Made by a program: the position numbers and the translations under genes
Notes under the pieces: generated by a model
Databases searched by the model: none
What the model saw: the letters and a program-made list of their open reading frames with translations, nothing else
What the model was told of the DNA's origin: nothing
In this document: positions 1 to 7,693 of the stretch, piece by piece
Numbering within the stretch: the first letter of the stretch is position 1
Layout of the letters: the number at the start of each line of letters is the position of its first letter
Assembly: GCF_024266705.1 (NCBI RefSeq)
Contig: NZ_CP100756.1
Coordinates: 3,348,001 to 3,412,000 of the forward strand
DNA: 64,000 bases
Direction of reading: 5' to 3'
Source of the DNA: Natrinema gelatinilyticum
GTDB taxonomy: Archaea; Halobacteriota; Halobacteria; Halobacteriales; Natrialbaceae

Positions 1-630
1 CGCGATTTCTTCCTCAAGCGTCTCGGGATCGAACCGGTCCAACCGGCCCAGTCTGGGGGCGATGATCGAAGGGAGTCGCTCGGCTATCGTGGTGTGATAC
101 TGCCAGACGAGCGCCATGACGATCACGATACCGCCTATCAACGCGACCGCCGAACCGACTGCCGTCTCGAGGCGACTGCCCAGGGCGGCGGTGGTCGCGT
201 AGTAGGCGACGCCAACCAGTATGAGCGAAATCGAGGGGACGACGTTGATGACGTCGACGCTCGCGATTCCGACGAGGCCGCTTTCGTAGCGAGCGTCCGA
301 GACTTTCGAGATGAGTAAGGCGGCGATCGGTTCGCCGCCAGCCTGACCGAACGGTGTCACGTTGTTGGCGAAGACGGCGCCGGCATAGACGAGAAACGAC
401 TTGCCGATCGGGATGTGGATGCCCAGAGAAGCGAGGACGGTTCGGAGCATGAGGCTCCACGCGGCCAGCCAGCAGAGCGCGAGACCGAACGTCCCGGCGA
501 CCAGCGACGGCTCTGCCGACAGCAGCGAGTCGATGACACTACGCGCACCGACGAAAAAGAACAGTACGGCGAAGACCGCGACCGCCCCGACGGCCCCGAT
601 AATAAATGCATGCCGATTTCGCTCGTCCAT
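1..630 (-). CDS. LPG-synthase/flippase-like integral membrane protein (UPF0104/AglD-type), 3' part missing
   Basis: The 210 codons visible run off the left edge, so only the N-terminal part is present. The protein starts with ATG at 628-630 and shows repeated hydrophobic segments (first at about residues 8-28, next about 43-65), a family-typical NNVTPFGQAGGEP motif near residue 90 and further membrane spans. This pattern is that of the lysylphosphatidylglycerol synthase TM-domain superfamily, which in haloarchaea includes AglD-like proteins linked to lipid-carried sugars. It is divergent from the sulfatase/glycosyltransferase genes that follow, and a role in moving or using lipid-linked glycans is inferred from that context. 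Confidence 0.75.
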   Translation of the reverse strand, partial: MDERNRHAFIIGAVGAVAVFAVLFFFVGARSVIDSLLSAEPSLVAGTFGLALCWLAAWSLMLRTVLASLGIHIPIGKSFLVYAGAVFANNVTPFGQAGGEPIAALLISKVSDARYESGLVGIASVDVINVVPSISLILVGVAYYATTAALGSRLETAVGSAVALIGGIVIVMALVWQYHTTIAERLPSIIAPRLGRLDRFDPETLEEEIA

Positions 631-754
631 GCCTGGTATCAATCGTCAGTAAACTTGAAACGTCTGATCGACATTGGTGACCGAATTACTACGGGAGAAC
701 CGTTGCTATCGTGCTTCAATCGATTTATCTGGCTGGAGCCGAGTGCCACCAGTA

Positions 755-2332
755 ATGGACAGGACTCGTTCGTCGAACGTCCTCTTCGTCGTTCTCGATA
801 CGGTCCGAAAGGATCATCTCGGGCCATACGGCTACGAACGGGAGACGACGCCAGCACTGTCGCGGTTCGCCGAGGAGGCGACCGTGTTCGAATCGGCGGT
901 CGCTCCTGCACCGTGGACGCTGCCCGTCCACGCCTCGTTATTCACCGGGCTCTATCCGAGCCAACACGGGGCCGACCAGGGGAGCCCGTACCTAGACGGC
1001 GTGACGACGCTCGCATCCGTTCTGTCGTCGGCCGGCTACGACACGGCGTGTTATTCTTCGAACGCCTGGATCACGCCGTACACGAGCCTCACTGACGGCT
1101 TCGACGATCACGATTCATTCTTCGAAGTCCTTCCTCGAGACGTCCTCTCTGGCCCGCTGGCCAGCGCGTGGCAGGCGGTCAACGACAACGACTACCTCCG
1201 CGAACTGGCGTCGAAACTCGTCAGGCTCGGTGCGATGGCGCACGCCAAACTCGCAAGCGGCGAGGGCGCCGACTCGAAGACGCCCTCGGTCGTCGACCGG
1301 ACGAAGGCGTTTATCGACGACAGCGACAGCGATGCGGGCTGGTTCGCGTTTGTCAATCTGATGGACGCTCACCTCCCGTACTACCCGCCCGAGGAGTACC
1401 GCGAGAGATTCGCTCCCGGCGTCGACCCCGACGACGTCTGTCAGAATTCCAAGGAGTACAACTCCGGTGCTCGAGCGATCGACGACGACGAGTGGGAGGC
1501 CATCCGTGGGCTCTATGACGCCGAGATCAGCCACATGGACGCCGAACTTGGCCGACTGTTCGACTGGTTGCGTGAGACCGACCAGTGGGAGGAGACGACC
1601 GTCGTCGTCTGTGCTGACCACGGCGAACTCCACGGCGAACACGATCTGTACGGCCACGAGTTCGCCCTCTACGACCAACTGATAAACGTCCCATTACTGG
1701 TGAAACACCCCGAACTCGACGCCGAGCGCCGCGACGATCTCGTCGAACTGCTGGACCTCTATCACACGACGCTGGATGCCCTGAACGTCGACCCGGATGA
1801 CCTGGGCGAACCGACCGGAGACGACGCGGCCGTCGCACGCGATCCGACACGGTCGCTCCTCTCGAGCGACTATCGGACGTTCGACGGGACGACCGAGACG
1901 GACCCCGGACAACGGGCGGTTCTCGACGGCGACGACGATGGCGATTACGCGTTCGTCGAGTACGCCCAGCCGGTTATCGAACTTCACCACCTGGAGGAGA
2001 AGGCCAGCGGGGCCGGCATCGACCTGTCCGAGGATCATCGGGCTTACTCGCGTCTTCGGGCCGCCCGCACCACCGATGCGAAGTACGTACGTGCGGATCG
2101 TATCCCCGATGAGGGATATCGATTGGACGACGATCCGGCCGAAGAGTCGCCCGTCAGTCCAGCGGATGACGAAATCGTCGACGCGACCGAACGTGCGCTC
2201 GCACGATTCGAGGACGCCATCGGCGGTGCGTGGGACGACCCCGACGAACAGGTTGCAGACGATGGTGACGCGCTGGCGGACGCCGACGAGGAAACGCGGG
2301 ATCGACTCAGAGAACTCGGCTATCTCGAGTAA
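755..2332 (+). CDS. Sulfatase/alkaline phosphatase superfamily protein
   Basis: This 525-residue protein opens with the metal-binding motif VLFVVLDTVRKDHLGPYG and carries a second metal site (CADHGELHGEH, near residue 290), the hallmarks of the alkaline-phosphatase/sulfatase fold. At the nucleophile position it has WTLPVHASLFTG instead of the Cys/Ser-x-Pro-x-Arg of formylglycine sulfatases, so a phosphodiesterase or phosphoglycerol-transferase-type activity is as likely as sulfatase. The end (LRELGYLE) is typical of haloarchaeal members. An in-frame start 27 codons upstream is possible, but ATG at 755 sits directly before the conserved domain. It heads a co-directional cluster with another superfamily member and two glycosyltransferases, suggesting surface-glycan or lipid modification. 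Confidence 0.8.
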   Translation: MDRTRSSNVLFVVLDTVRKDHLGPYGYERETTPALSRFAEEATVFESAVAPAPWTLPVHASLFTGLYPSQHGADQGSPYLDGVTTLASVLSSAGYDTACYSSNAWITPYTSLTDGFDDHDSFFEVLPRDVLSGPLASAWQAVNDNDYLRELASKLVRLGAMAHAKLASGEGADSKTPSVVDRTKAFIDDSDSDAGWFAFVNLMDAHLPYYPPEEYRERFAPGVDPDDVCQNSKEYNSGARAIDDDEWEAIRGLYDAEISHMDAELGRLFDWLRETDQWEETTVVVCADHGELHGEHDLYGHEFALYDQLINVPLLVKHPELDAERRDDLVELLDLYHTTLDALNVDPDDLGEPTGDDAAVARDPTRSLLSSDYRTFDGTTETDPGQRAVLDGDDDGDYAFVEYAQPVIELHHLEEKASGAGIDLSEDHRAYSRLRAARTTDAKYVRADRIPDEGYRLDDDPAEESPVSPADDEIVDATERALARFEDAIGGAWDDPDEQVADDGDALADADEETRDRLRELGYLE

Positions 2333-2490
2333 CGCTGCGATATGGACCGTTTGGCACAGATCACGAACCGTACTGTCGCATCGAACGCTATCGGCTGTAT
2401 CGATAGGTATCGACGCGATACGGCCAGCTGCGGTGACTTTCTCGGAACCAATAAGAATACGTAGGTCGACTCGAAAGGTAGCCGCAACGA

Positions 2491-3351
2491 ATGGAGGACC
2501 AGCACTTTCTCGAATCGGACTGGGACTACTGCCTGGTGCTGGATGCGTGCCGGTACGACGTGTTCAGCGAGGTCTACGATGACTACCTCAACGGAACATT
2601 GGAAAAGCGCTGGAGTACCGGATCATCTACGCCGGAGTGGGCCTATCGGACGTTCACCGACGAACACGACCTCGCGTATTTCTCCGGAAACCCCTTCATC
2701 AACGATTTGGGAATCCCGCTCAACGAACTCAAGTGGGGGGCGAGTTGCGACTACGAGTGGTCGGCATCCGACCACATCAGCAACGTCTTCGACGTCTGGA
2801 AGACTGGCTGGGACGACGACCTTGGCACGGTACCGCCGGACAGTCTGGCGAAGGCCTTCCATGATAATCGCGAGGCCGTCGAGCGGGCTGATCGGGCCGT
2901 CGTTCACTATATGCAGCCACATGCACCCTACCTTTCCCGCGGCAAAGGGCAAAAGCTCAAACAGATCCAGAAAGGGATCCGAAAGCAGGAGGAAGCCGAA
3001 AAGGAGCCGGACGGCGGGAACGGCGCACTGTCGGCGCTCGGCGACTCGATTCGCCCGAAAGTCGAAACCAGACTCGAGGAAAGCGAACTCGCCCAAAAGG
3101 CCGGTCTCTGGCTCGAACTCGATCCGGCGGACCTCGTCAAGAACGGAACCCGAGAGGCTGCGATGGCGCTCTACGAAGAGAACCTTCGAATCGCGCTCGA
3201 GTCCGTCGCCGACCTGATCTCGGAACTGGACGGGAACGTCGTCGTGACGGCAGACCACGGGGAGGCGTTCGGCGAGGAGGGCGTCTGGGAACACCACATC
3301 GAAACCTACATCCCGGCGCTTATGGAGGTGCCGTGGCTCGAAGTCGAGTAA
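2491..3351 (+). CDS. Sulfatase-like (alkaline-phosphatase superfamily) hypothetical protein
   Basis: The 286-residue product has the abbreviated first metal motif LVLDACRYDVF near residue 14 and the C-terminal VVVTADHGEAFGEEG...EHH motif near residue 250, as in the alkaline-phosphatase superfamily, but is much shorter than true sulfatases. This short form is common in haloarchaeal glycosylation clusters. Between the motifs lies a charged, probably helical insert (about residues 150-215). No signal peptide is evident, so it probably acts in the cytoplasm or at the inner membrane face. It follows the larger homologue by about 160 bp and precedes two glycosyltransferases. The substrate is unknown; phosphoester or sulfate transfer on glycan precursors is inference. 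Confidence 0.7.
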   Translation: MEDQHFLESDWDYCLVLDACRYDVFSEVYDDYLNGTLEKRWSTGSSTPEWAYRTFTDEHDLAYFSGNPFINDLGIPLNELKWGASCDYEWSASDHISNVFDVWKTGWDDDLGTVPPDSLAKAFHDNREAVERADRAVVHYMQPHAPYLSRGKGQKLKQIQKGIRKQEEAEKEPDGGNGALSALGDSIRPKVETRLEESELAQKAGLWLELDPADLVKNGTREAAMALYEENLRIALESVADLISELDGNVVVTADHGEAFGEEGVWEHHIETYIPALMEVPWLEVE

Positions 3352-3435
3352 GACACCGTTCGAACGGAATCGAGACCATCGATCGCCGCATTCCGCCGGC
3401 GGTCGCGATCGACTGACCGGACAGCGGGGGCAGGT

Positions 3436-4419
3436 ATGAAGATTAGCCACTACTTCGAACTTGAGGATCACGTCACCGGCGGTATCGAGGAGTCGGTCGC
3501 CCACCAGCGGAAGATGCTGGACCAACTCGAGCACACGTACACGACGGCTCCGTCCCTCGACGCCGATCTGATTCACTGTAACCTGATGGGGCCCCGATCC
3601 GTCTGGTACGCGAAGCGAGCGCGGCGACAGAACGTCCCCGTAATCGCGAACACGCACGTGACAGCCGAGGATTTCGGAGACAGTTTTCGATTTACGAACG
3701 CGCTTGCGAAACCGCTTCGACCCTACCTCGAACGGGCCTACGGATTGGCCGATGCCCTCGTCTGCCCGTCCGAATACAATCGGCGGCTGATCGAAACCTA
3801 TGCGGACGTGCCGACGACCGTCATCTCGAACGGCGTAGACCGGGAGAAACTCGAAGGGTTCGAATCGCTCGAGTCGGAGTACCGAGAGCGATACGACCTC
3901 AGCCCACCCGTCGTGTTCCTCGTCGGTCACGTCATCAAGCGCAAAGGTCTCGAGACGTTCGTCGAACTGGCCCGTCGGATGCCCGAACTCGATTTCGCAT
4001 GGTTCGGCCACTTGGACCTCGCGCTCAAGGGCAGGGAAACGACGGCGCTGATCGAAAACGCGCCGGACAACTGTACCTTTACTGGATTCGTCGACGATAT
4101 TCGCGGTGCGTTTGCGGCAGGCGACATCTTCTGTTTCCCGACACACGAGGAAAACGAGGGAATCGCGCTCCTCGAGGCGATGGCCGCCGGAAAACCAGTT
4201 CTCGTCAGGGACATCGAGACATTTTCGTGGCTCGAGGACGGCGAGGACTGCCTGAAGGTCTCGGAATCCGGTGTCGACGGATTCGTGGAGGCGCTGGAAC
4301 GACTCACGGACCCGGCGGAACGAGACCACCTCGGATCGAATGCGGCCCGGCGAAGTGAGGCGTTTTCGCTCGAGTCGGTTGCGAACCAATATGAGTCGCT
4401 GTACGAAGAGGTGGTCTAG
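3436..4419 (+). CDS. Glycosyltransferase family 4
   Basis: The 327-residue GT-B-fold protein starts MKISHYFELEDHVTGGIEES and has the GT4 nucleotide-sugar motif EENEGIALLEAMAAGKPVLV near residues 238-257, preceded by FLVGHVIKRKGLETF at the start of the C-terminal Rossmann domain. GT4 enzymes transfer a sugar from a nucleotide donor with retention of configuration. The stop codon is immediately followed by the ATG of a second GT4 gene, so the two are translated from one transcript. Acceptor and donor cannot be told from sequence; neighbours point to a cell-surface polysaccharide or glycolipid. Confidence 0.85.
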   Translation: MKISHYFELEDHVTGGIEESVAHQRKMLDQLEHTYTTAPSLDADLIHCNLMGPRSVWYAKRARRQNVPVIANTHVTAEDFGDSFRFTNALAKPLRPYLERAYGLADALVCPSEYNRRLIETYADVPTTVISNGVDREKLEGFESLESEYRERYDLSPPVVFLVGHVIKRKGLETFVELARRMPELDFAWFGHLDLALKGRETTALIENAPDNCTFTGFVDDIRGAFAAGDIFCFPTHEENEGIALLEAMAAGKPVLVRDIETFSWLEDGEDCLKVSESGVDGFVEALERLTDPAERDHLGSNAARRSEAFSLESVANQYESLYEEVV

Positions 4420-5517
4420 ATGAAAATCGGATTTTTCACTGACAGTTACTTTCCCGAAATCGACGGCGTAACGTACACTATCAAGCTTTGGCGCGAAGAA
4501 CTCGAACGGAAGGGACACGAGGTGTACGTCGTCTACCCGGACGGCGATTACGAGCCCGGTGATCGAGAAATTCCAGTCAGGTCGCTTCCGAATCCGTTCT
4601 ACGCCGGCTACAGGATTCCACTTACGAAACGGCCGTCGACCATCCCCGACCTCGATGTCGTTCACTGTCACGGTCCGGCACCGATCGGCGTTCTCGGTCG
4701 CTACTACGCCTGGAAAAACGACCTGCCAACGATATATACCCACCACACGCCGCTCGAGGAGTATTTCCACCAGAGCGTCAAACTCGAGTCGGTTGCCGGC
4801 ACCCTTTCGAGGGGGTACGTCCCCCTGGAGAACGCGTTTCTCGAGACTTTCGACGTCGTCACGGCATCGACCGAACGAATCGACCGATCGGTCGAACACG
4901 TCCAGCTCCCCGTCGGGATCGATATGGACTTCTTCCAGCCGACCGAGGAAGATTGGTATCCAGATCAGACCGTGATCGGCTACAGCGGACGGCTCAGCAT
5001 GGAGAAAAACGTACACGAGATTTTACGAGTCGCCGAGGAACGTTCGGAGTACGACTTCGTCATCGTCGGCGAAGGCCCCTATCGCGATCGTCTCGAGCGA
5101 ACTGCGCCGGACAACGTCGAGATTCGTTCGTTCCTTCCCCGCGAGGAACTGCCGATCTTTTACTCGTCGATCGATACGTTTTTGACCGCGTCGACCGCGG
5201 ACACGCTCGGCCTGTCGACGCTCGAGGCCAACGCCTGTGGGACGCCCGTCGCAGCGGCCGACGTGCCCCCGTTCGATCGAACGATCGGCGCTGATAACGG
5301 CGAACGGTTCGAATATGGATCCCTCGAATCCATGGTCGACGCCATCGAAACCTGTCTGGCGACCGACCGCGAGACCAGAGTGGCCGTCGAACGCTACTCG
5401 ATCAGCTACACCATGGACCACTTAGAGCAGTTGTATCACAACGTGCCGCTTGCGAGGGACGACGCACACGTCGAGACCGAGAGTCCGTGGCACTTCTCCG
5501 AAGAAGAGCGGAGCTGA
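4420..5517 (+). CDS. Glycosyltransferase family 4 (diacylglycerol glucosyltransferase-like)
   Basis: The 365-residue protein begins MKIGFFTDSYFPEIDGVTYT, characteristic of the GT4 subgroup that includes 1,2-diacylglycerol 3-glucosyltransferases and mannosyltransferases. The C-terminal domain opens with IGYSGRLSMEKNVHEILRVAEE (about residue 185) and has the donor-binding motif DTLGLSTLEANACGTPVAA (about residues 262-280). It abuts the preceding GT4 gene with zero spacing. Resemblance to glycolipid enzymes is at motif level only, so the acceptor (lipid or glycan) is an inference. Confidence 0.85.
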   Translation: MKIGFFTDSYFPEIDGVTYTIKLWREELERKGHEVYVVYPDGDYEPGDREIPVRSLPNPFYAGYRIPLTKRPSTIPDLDVVHCHGPAPIGVLGRYYAWKNDLPTIYTHHTPLEEYFHQSVKLESVAGTLSRGYVPLENAFLETFDVVTASTERIDRSVEHVQLPVGIDMDFFQPTEEDWYPDQTVIGYSGRLSMEKNVHEILRVAEERSEYDFVIVGEGPYRDRLERTAPDNVEIRSFLPREELPIFYSSIDTFLTASTADTLGLSTLEANACGTPVAAADVPPFDRTIGADNGERFEYGSLESMVDAIETCLATDRETRVAVERYSISYTMDHLEQLYHNVPLARDDAHVETESPWHFSEEERS

Positions 5518-5727
5518 ACTGGGTTTCATTCCGGGTCGCCTCACCATCGTTTCTCACTCGCGATGCGTTTCGAACAGTTCTCCAGCGGGATACGCAGTTC
5601 TGGGTGATCACCTTCGGCCCAACCGATCCCTTTCGTGATCTGGCCCGCTACGTAGCGCGGCGATACGCATATTACTCGCGAACAATTCGATATCTGCAGT
5701 TATAGAGAACCAGGAGAAACGGCATCT

Positions 5728-6045
5728 ATGACTCTCGTACTCGTGGGGGCAGTCATTTCGCTCTGCCTTCTCCCGTCACTCCTGTTCGTCGGATTCTGGT
5801 ACGGACTGCTACGCATGCAACGAAGTTCATTGGTTACTCGCTCTACGAAAAGAGCAGGCACCACTAATCCAGCGGTCACGTGGAACGATGTGATCGACGC
5901 GTACGCCGATCCACAGAAGGCGCTCTTCTCCACTTCATCTGCAACACGGTCGACGCCGACTCGCGACGATCGGTGTTCGGTGTGTGACGCCGAGAACGAT
6001 CCGTTTGCGTCGTTCTGCCATACCTGCCTTCAGAAACTCAGGTGA
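5728..6045 (+). CDS. Small membrane protein with C-terminal zinc ribbon
   Basis: This 105-residue protein has one N-terminal membrane segment (about residues 3-27), a polar linker, and a C-terminal CSVCDAEN...CHTCLQKLR zinc ribbon (two CxxC pairs). The same layout, including a similar PSLxFxG-xxxGLxRM stretch after the membrane segment, recurs in the gene at 51926-52246, so the two are paralogues. Haloarchaeal proteins of this type are conserved but uncharacterised. Start is ATG at 5728. It marks the edge of the normal chromosome before the debris at 6.1-7.6 kb. Confidence 0.65.
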   Translation: MTLVLVGAVISLCLLPSLLFVGFWYGLLRMQRSSLVTRSTKRAGTTNPAVTWNDVIDAYADPQKALFSTSSATRSTPTRDDRCSVCDAENDPFASFCHTCLQKLR

Positions 6046-6173
6046 GACGATGTCATGGAGGCGAAAGACGCCGTCCACGACAATGTGGCCCTCCAGCAGT
6101 TGCTTCTCGGGGACTGAAGCCGACAAAGACATCGTTTGACTTTTCCCTTCGACTGGAGCTATGCTTCGAGCGC

Positions 6174-6438
6174 TTCGCCGACTGGTACGATATGTTCCCT
6201 CGATCACGCTCAGCAATCAATCGACAGGTGCGGTTAGCAGCTAACGAGGCCGACCTACCCAGTCGCGTCTACCCACCTGCTTGCGGGCGACCGCAGCCAG
6301 CTATCACGCATATAAGGACGTCGCGCCTGTGCTGCTTCAGGCACTGATGAGGTGGAGCGACTCAGCCACTACCCAGGGGTATTCCGTATCTCTGGGACAG
6401 TGACTGCTGATGCTTTTCATCGAGTTCACCATCGGTAG
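6174..6438 (+). pseudogene. Decayed tyrosine recombinase (integrase), C-terminal remnant
   Basis: Reading across three frames recovers the C-terminal half of a haloarchaeal phage-type integrase. FADWYDMFPRSRSAINRQV through SRVYP (6174-6275) is followed after a one-base loss by CLRATAASYHAYKDVAPV...MRWSDSATTQGY (6278 to about 6390), and after a second one-base loss by RISGTVTADAFHRVHHR, ending TAG at 6436-6438. The LRATAA motif corresponds to the conserved H-x-x-R box and the TTQGY(I)RIS stretch carries the catalytic tyrosine region. No open N-terminal domain is visible upstream. This is a relic of an older integration, distinct from the intact integrase at 7694. Confidence 0.7.
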
Positions 6439-6474
6439 CGGACTCCCTATCCATTTGTCACCCTGCCACTTGAG

Positions 6475-6819
6475 TTACAACCATCCATCCGGCAGCTCAT
6501 CTTGATGCTCCTGCATCAGTGTGATAAGGGGCTGAATCTCCTCGAAGCGTGATCCACGTGTGATGGTATTTGTCTCACGATTCCAATCGATGAACTCTGC
6601 TTCAGCCAGTTTCGGCAAATGCAGATGGGAAAGTTGGAGAAGGAACTGTTCAAGGTTGTCGTCGTCGGGCGTAAAGGCTTCTGTCTGAAACTCTTCTTCG
6701 TCACGGGGGTTCCGATTGGCGAGTGTCGAGAGTATGCGTCGCCGCGTAGGGTGGCTGAGGATCTCGAACAGTTCGTCAAGGGCGGTCTCAGGTTCGATTT
6801 CGGTTGTCTTAGGAATCAT
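6475..6819 (-). CDS. Winged-helix regulator (DUF7344/ArsR-like)
   Basis: The 114-residue protein carries a compact wHTH: LDELFEILSHPTRRRILSTL (about residues 14-33) is the helix that opens ArsR/DUF7344-type haloarchaeal regulators, and LLQLSHLHLPKLAEAEFIDW followed by a beta-wing (NTITRG) completes the domain. There is no sensor domain. The start is ATG at 6817-6819. A related protein (19985-20326) lies in the integrated element; such regulators are common in haloarchaeal mobile DNA. Targets are unknown. Confidence 0.75.
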   Translation of the reverse strand: MIPKTTEIEPETALDELFEILSHPTRRRILSTLANRNPRDEEEFQTEAFTPDDDNLEQFLLQLSHLHLPKLAEAEFIDWNRETNTITRGSRFEEIQPLITLMQEHQDELPDGWL

Positions 6820-7086
6820 TGATTGCGTAGCTCAAATTGCGGAACATACTGATGTGTCCCACGTGACTGCCACGCGAAGAGAACAAGGTGTGAGTGATCG
6901 ACCGGCGCAAACCGGTTCAAGCGGCCCCTCCATGATTAGGGCCGGGCGCAGTGAGCGGTTGGTTCCGTACAAAGACATAGGACCACAGGCGGATAAGTGT
7001 GCCCTCACTAAAAGAAGAGATTCGGTCTTGATCATTGTACCACCGACACTGACCGTTCACTACCTTTGCAGGTCGGCTCTTAGTCT
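6820..7086. other. Intergenic, no recognisable gene
   Basis: No open frame with haloarchaeal character is seen on either strand. The stretch separates the winged-helix gene from the damaged metallopeptidase and probably holds the promoter of the former. It belongs to the patch of gene debris left of the integrated element. Confidence 0.4.
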
Positions 7087-7551
7087 GTGCCACATTTACG
7101 CGCTGTATTTAGCATAGCTCTGCCAACATTACCGATAACGAATAGAAGCACCAACATTACATTCGTAGGTGTTGCGAACAGTGACGTCATAGAAAGTTCG
7201 TTGGAAGAAAGTGCTCTGACAAGGCAGACGATTTCCATCTTGTTTCCGAAGGACCCCTGCGGGGTTGAAGCAAATCCGACGTATAGACGACTGGCTCGAA
7301 ATCAGGAATCAGTGGACCCGCTGGGGAACTGTTCGACGAACGGAACGATCAGCCTCAACTGGCGACTGTTGATGGCTCCGCCGGAGCTGGTCGACTACGT
7401 CGTCGTCCACGAACTCGCCCATCTCCGCGTGCCAAATCATACGAGTGCGTTCTGGTCGCTTGTGGCTGAATACGACCCGAACTACGAAGAGCACGCAGCG
7501 TGGTCGGACGAGAACAGCACGCGATTGATCTTCTCCGATGATGACCTGTGA
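7087..7551 (+). pseudogene. YgjP/M48-type zinc metallopeptidase domain with compensating frameshifts
   Basis: The C-terminal half is clearly a YgjP-like (DUF45) metallopeptidase: GTISLNWRLLMAPPELVDYV, then the zinc site HELAHLRVPNH with the HExxH motif, then FWSLVAEYDPNYEEH. Upstream the open frame loses similarity between about 7257 and 7326. In that interval the +1 frame instead reads GLKQIRRIDDWLEIRNQ then WTRWG, the expected sequence leading into the (S)RWGxCS motif. A gained base near 7257 and a lost G near 7325 therefore leave the overall frame open but scramble about 23 residues and the RWG motif. The N-terminus is not recognisable. Probably non-functional; such genes often lie near restriction systems or mobile elements. 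Confidence 0.6.
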
Positions 7552-7624
7552 CCGACATGGATAGCATCTTCAGAAATTCCTCTTTAAGTATCAGAATCGC
7601 AAAATGGCGTTGAACCTTTTTACG

Positions 7625-7648
7625 TATGCCCGGGGAGGGCTCCGAACC
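7625..7648. repeat. Left attachment repeat (att) of the tRNA-Met element
   Basis: These 24 bp (TATGCCCGGGGAGGGCTCCG followed by AACC) are repeated exactly at 26834-26857, where they form the 3' end of the tRNA-Met gene (T-arm and acceptor strand on the minus strand). The integrase gene starts 46 bp away. This is the copy left at the far junction by tRNA-targeted site-specific integration. Confidence 0.9.
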
Positions 7649-7663
7649 TAAGGTTCCGGTACC

Positions 7664-7673
7664 CATATATAAG
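7664..7673 (+). promoter_or_regulatory. TATA box of the integrase gene
   Basis: CATATATAAG is centred about 25 bp upstream of the integrase ATG at 7694, the spacing expected for an archaeal promoter giving a leaderless transcript. It lies 16 bp inside the att repeat, so the integrase promoter travels with the element. Confidence 0.65.
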
Positions 7674-7693
7674 ATGCGATCATTGGTGGTGGT

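Noticed and set aside
2623..5016. 797-codon minus-strand open frame
   Set aside because: It is antisense to the sulfatase-like gene and both glycosyltransferases, which have clear motifs; long antisense frames are common in GC-rich haloarchaeal DNA.
5935..6347. Small frames on both strands as independent genes
   Set aside because: The plus-strand similarity belongs to a decayed integrase, and the minus-strand frame has no support.
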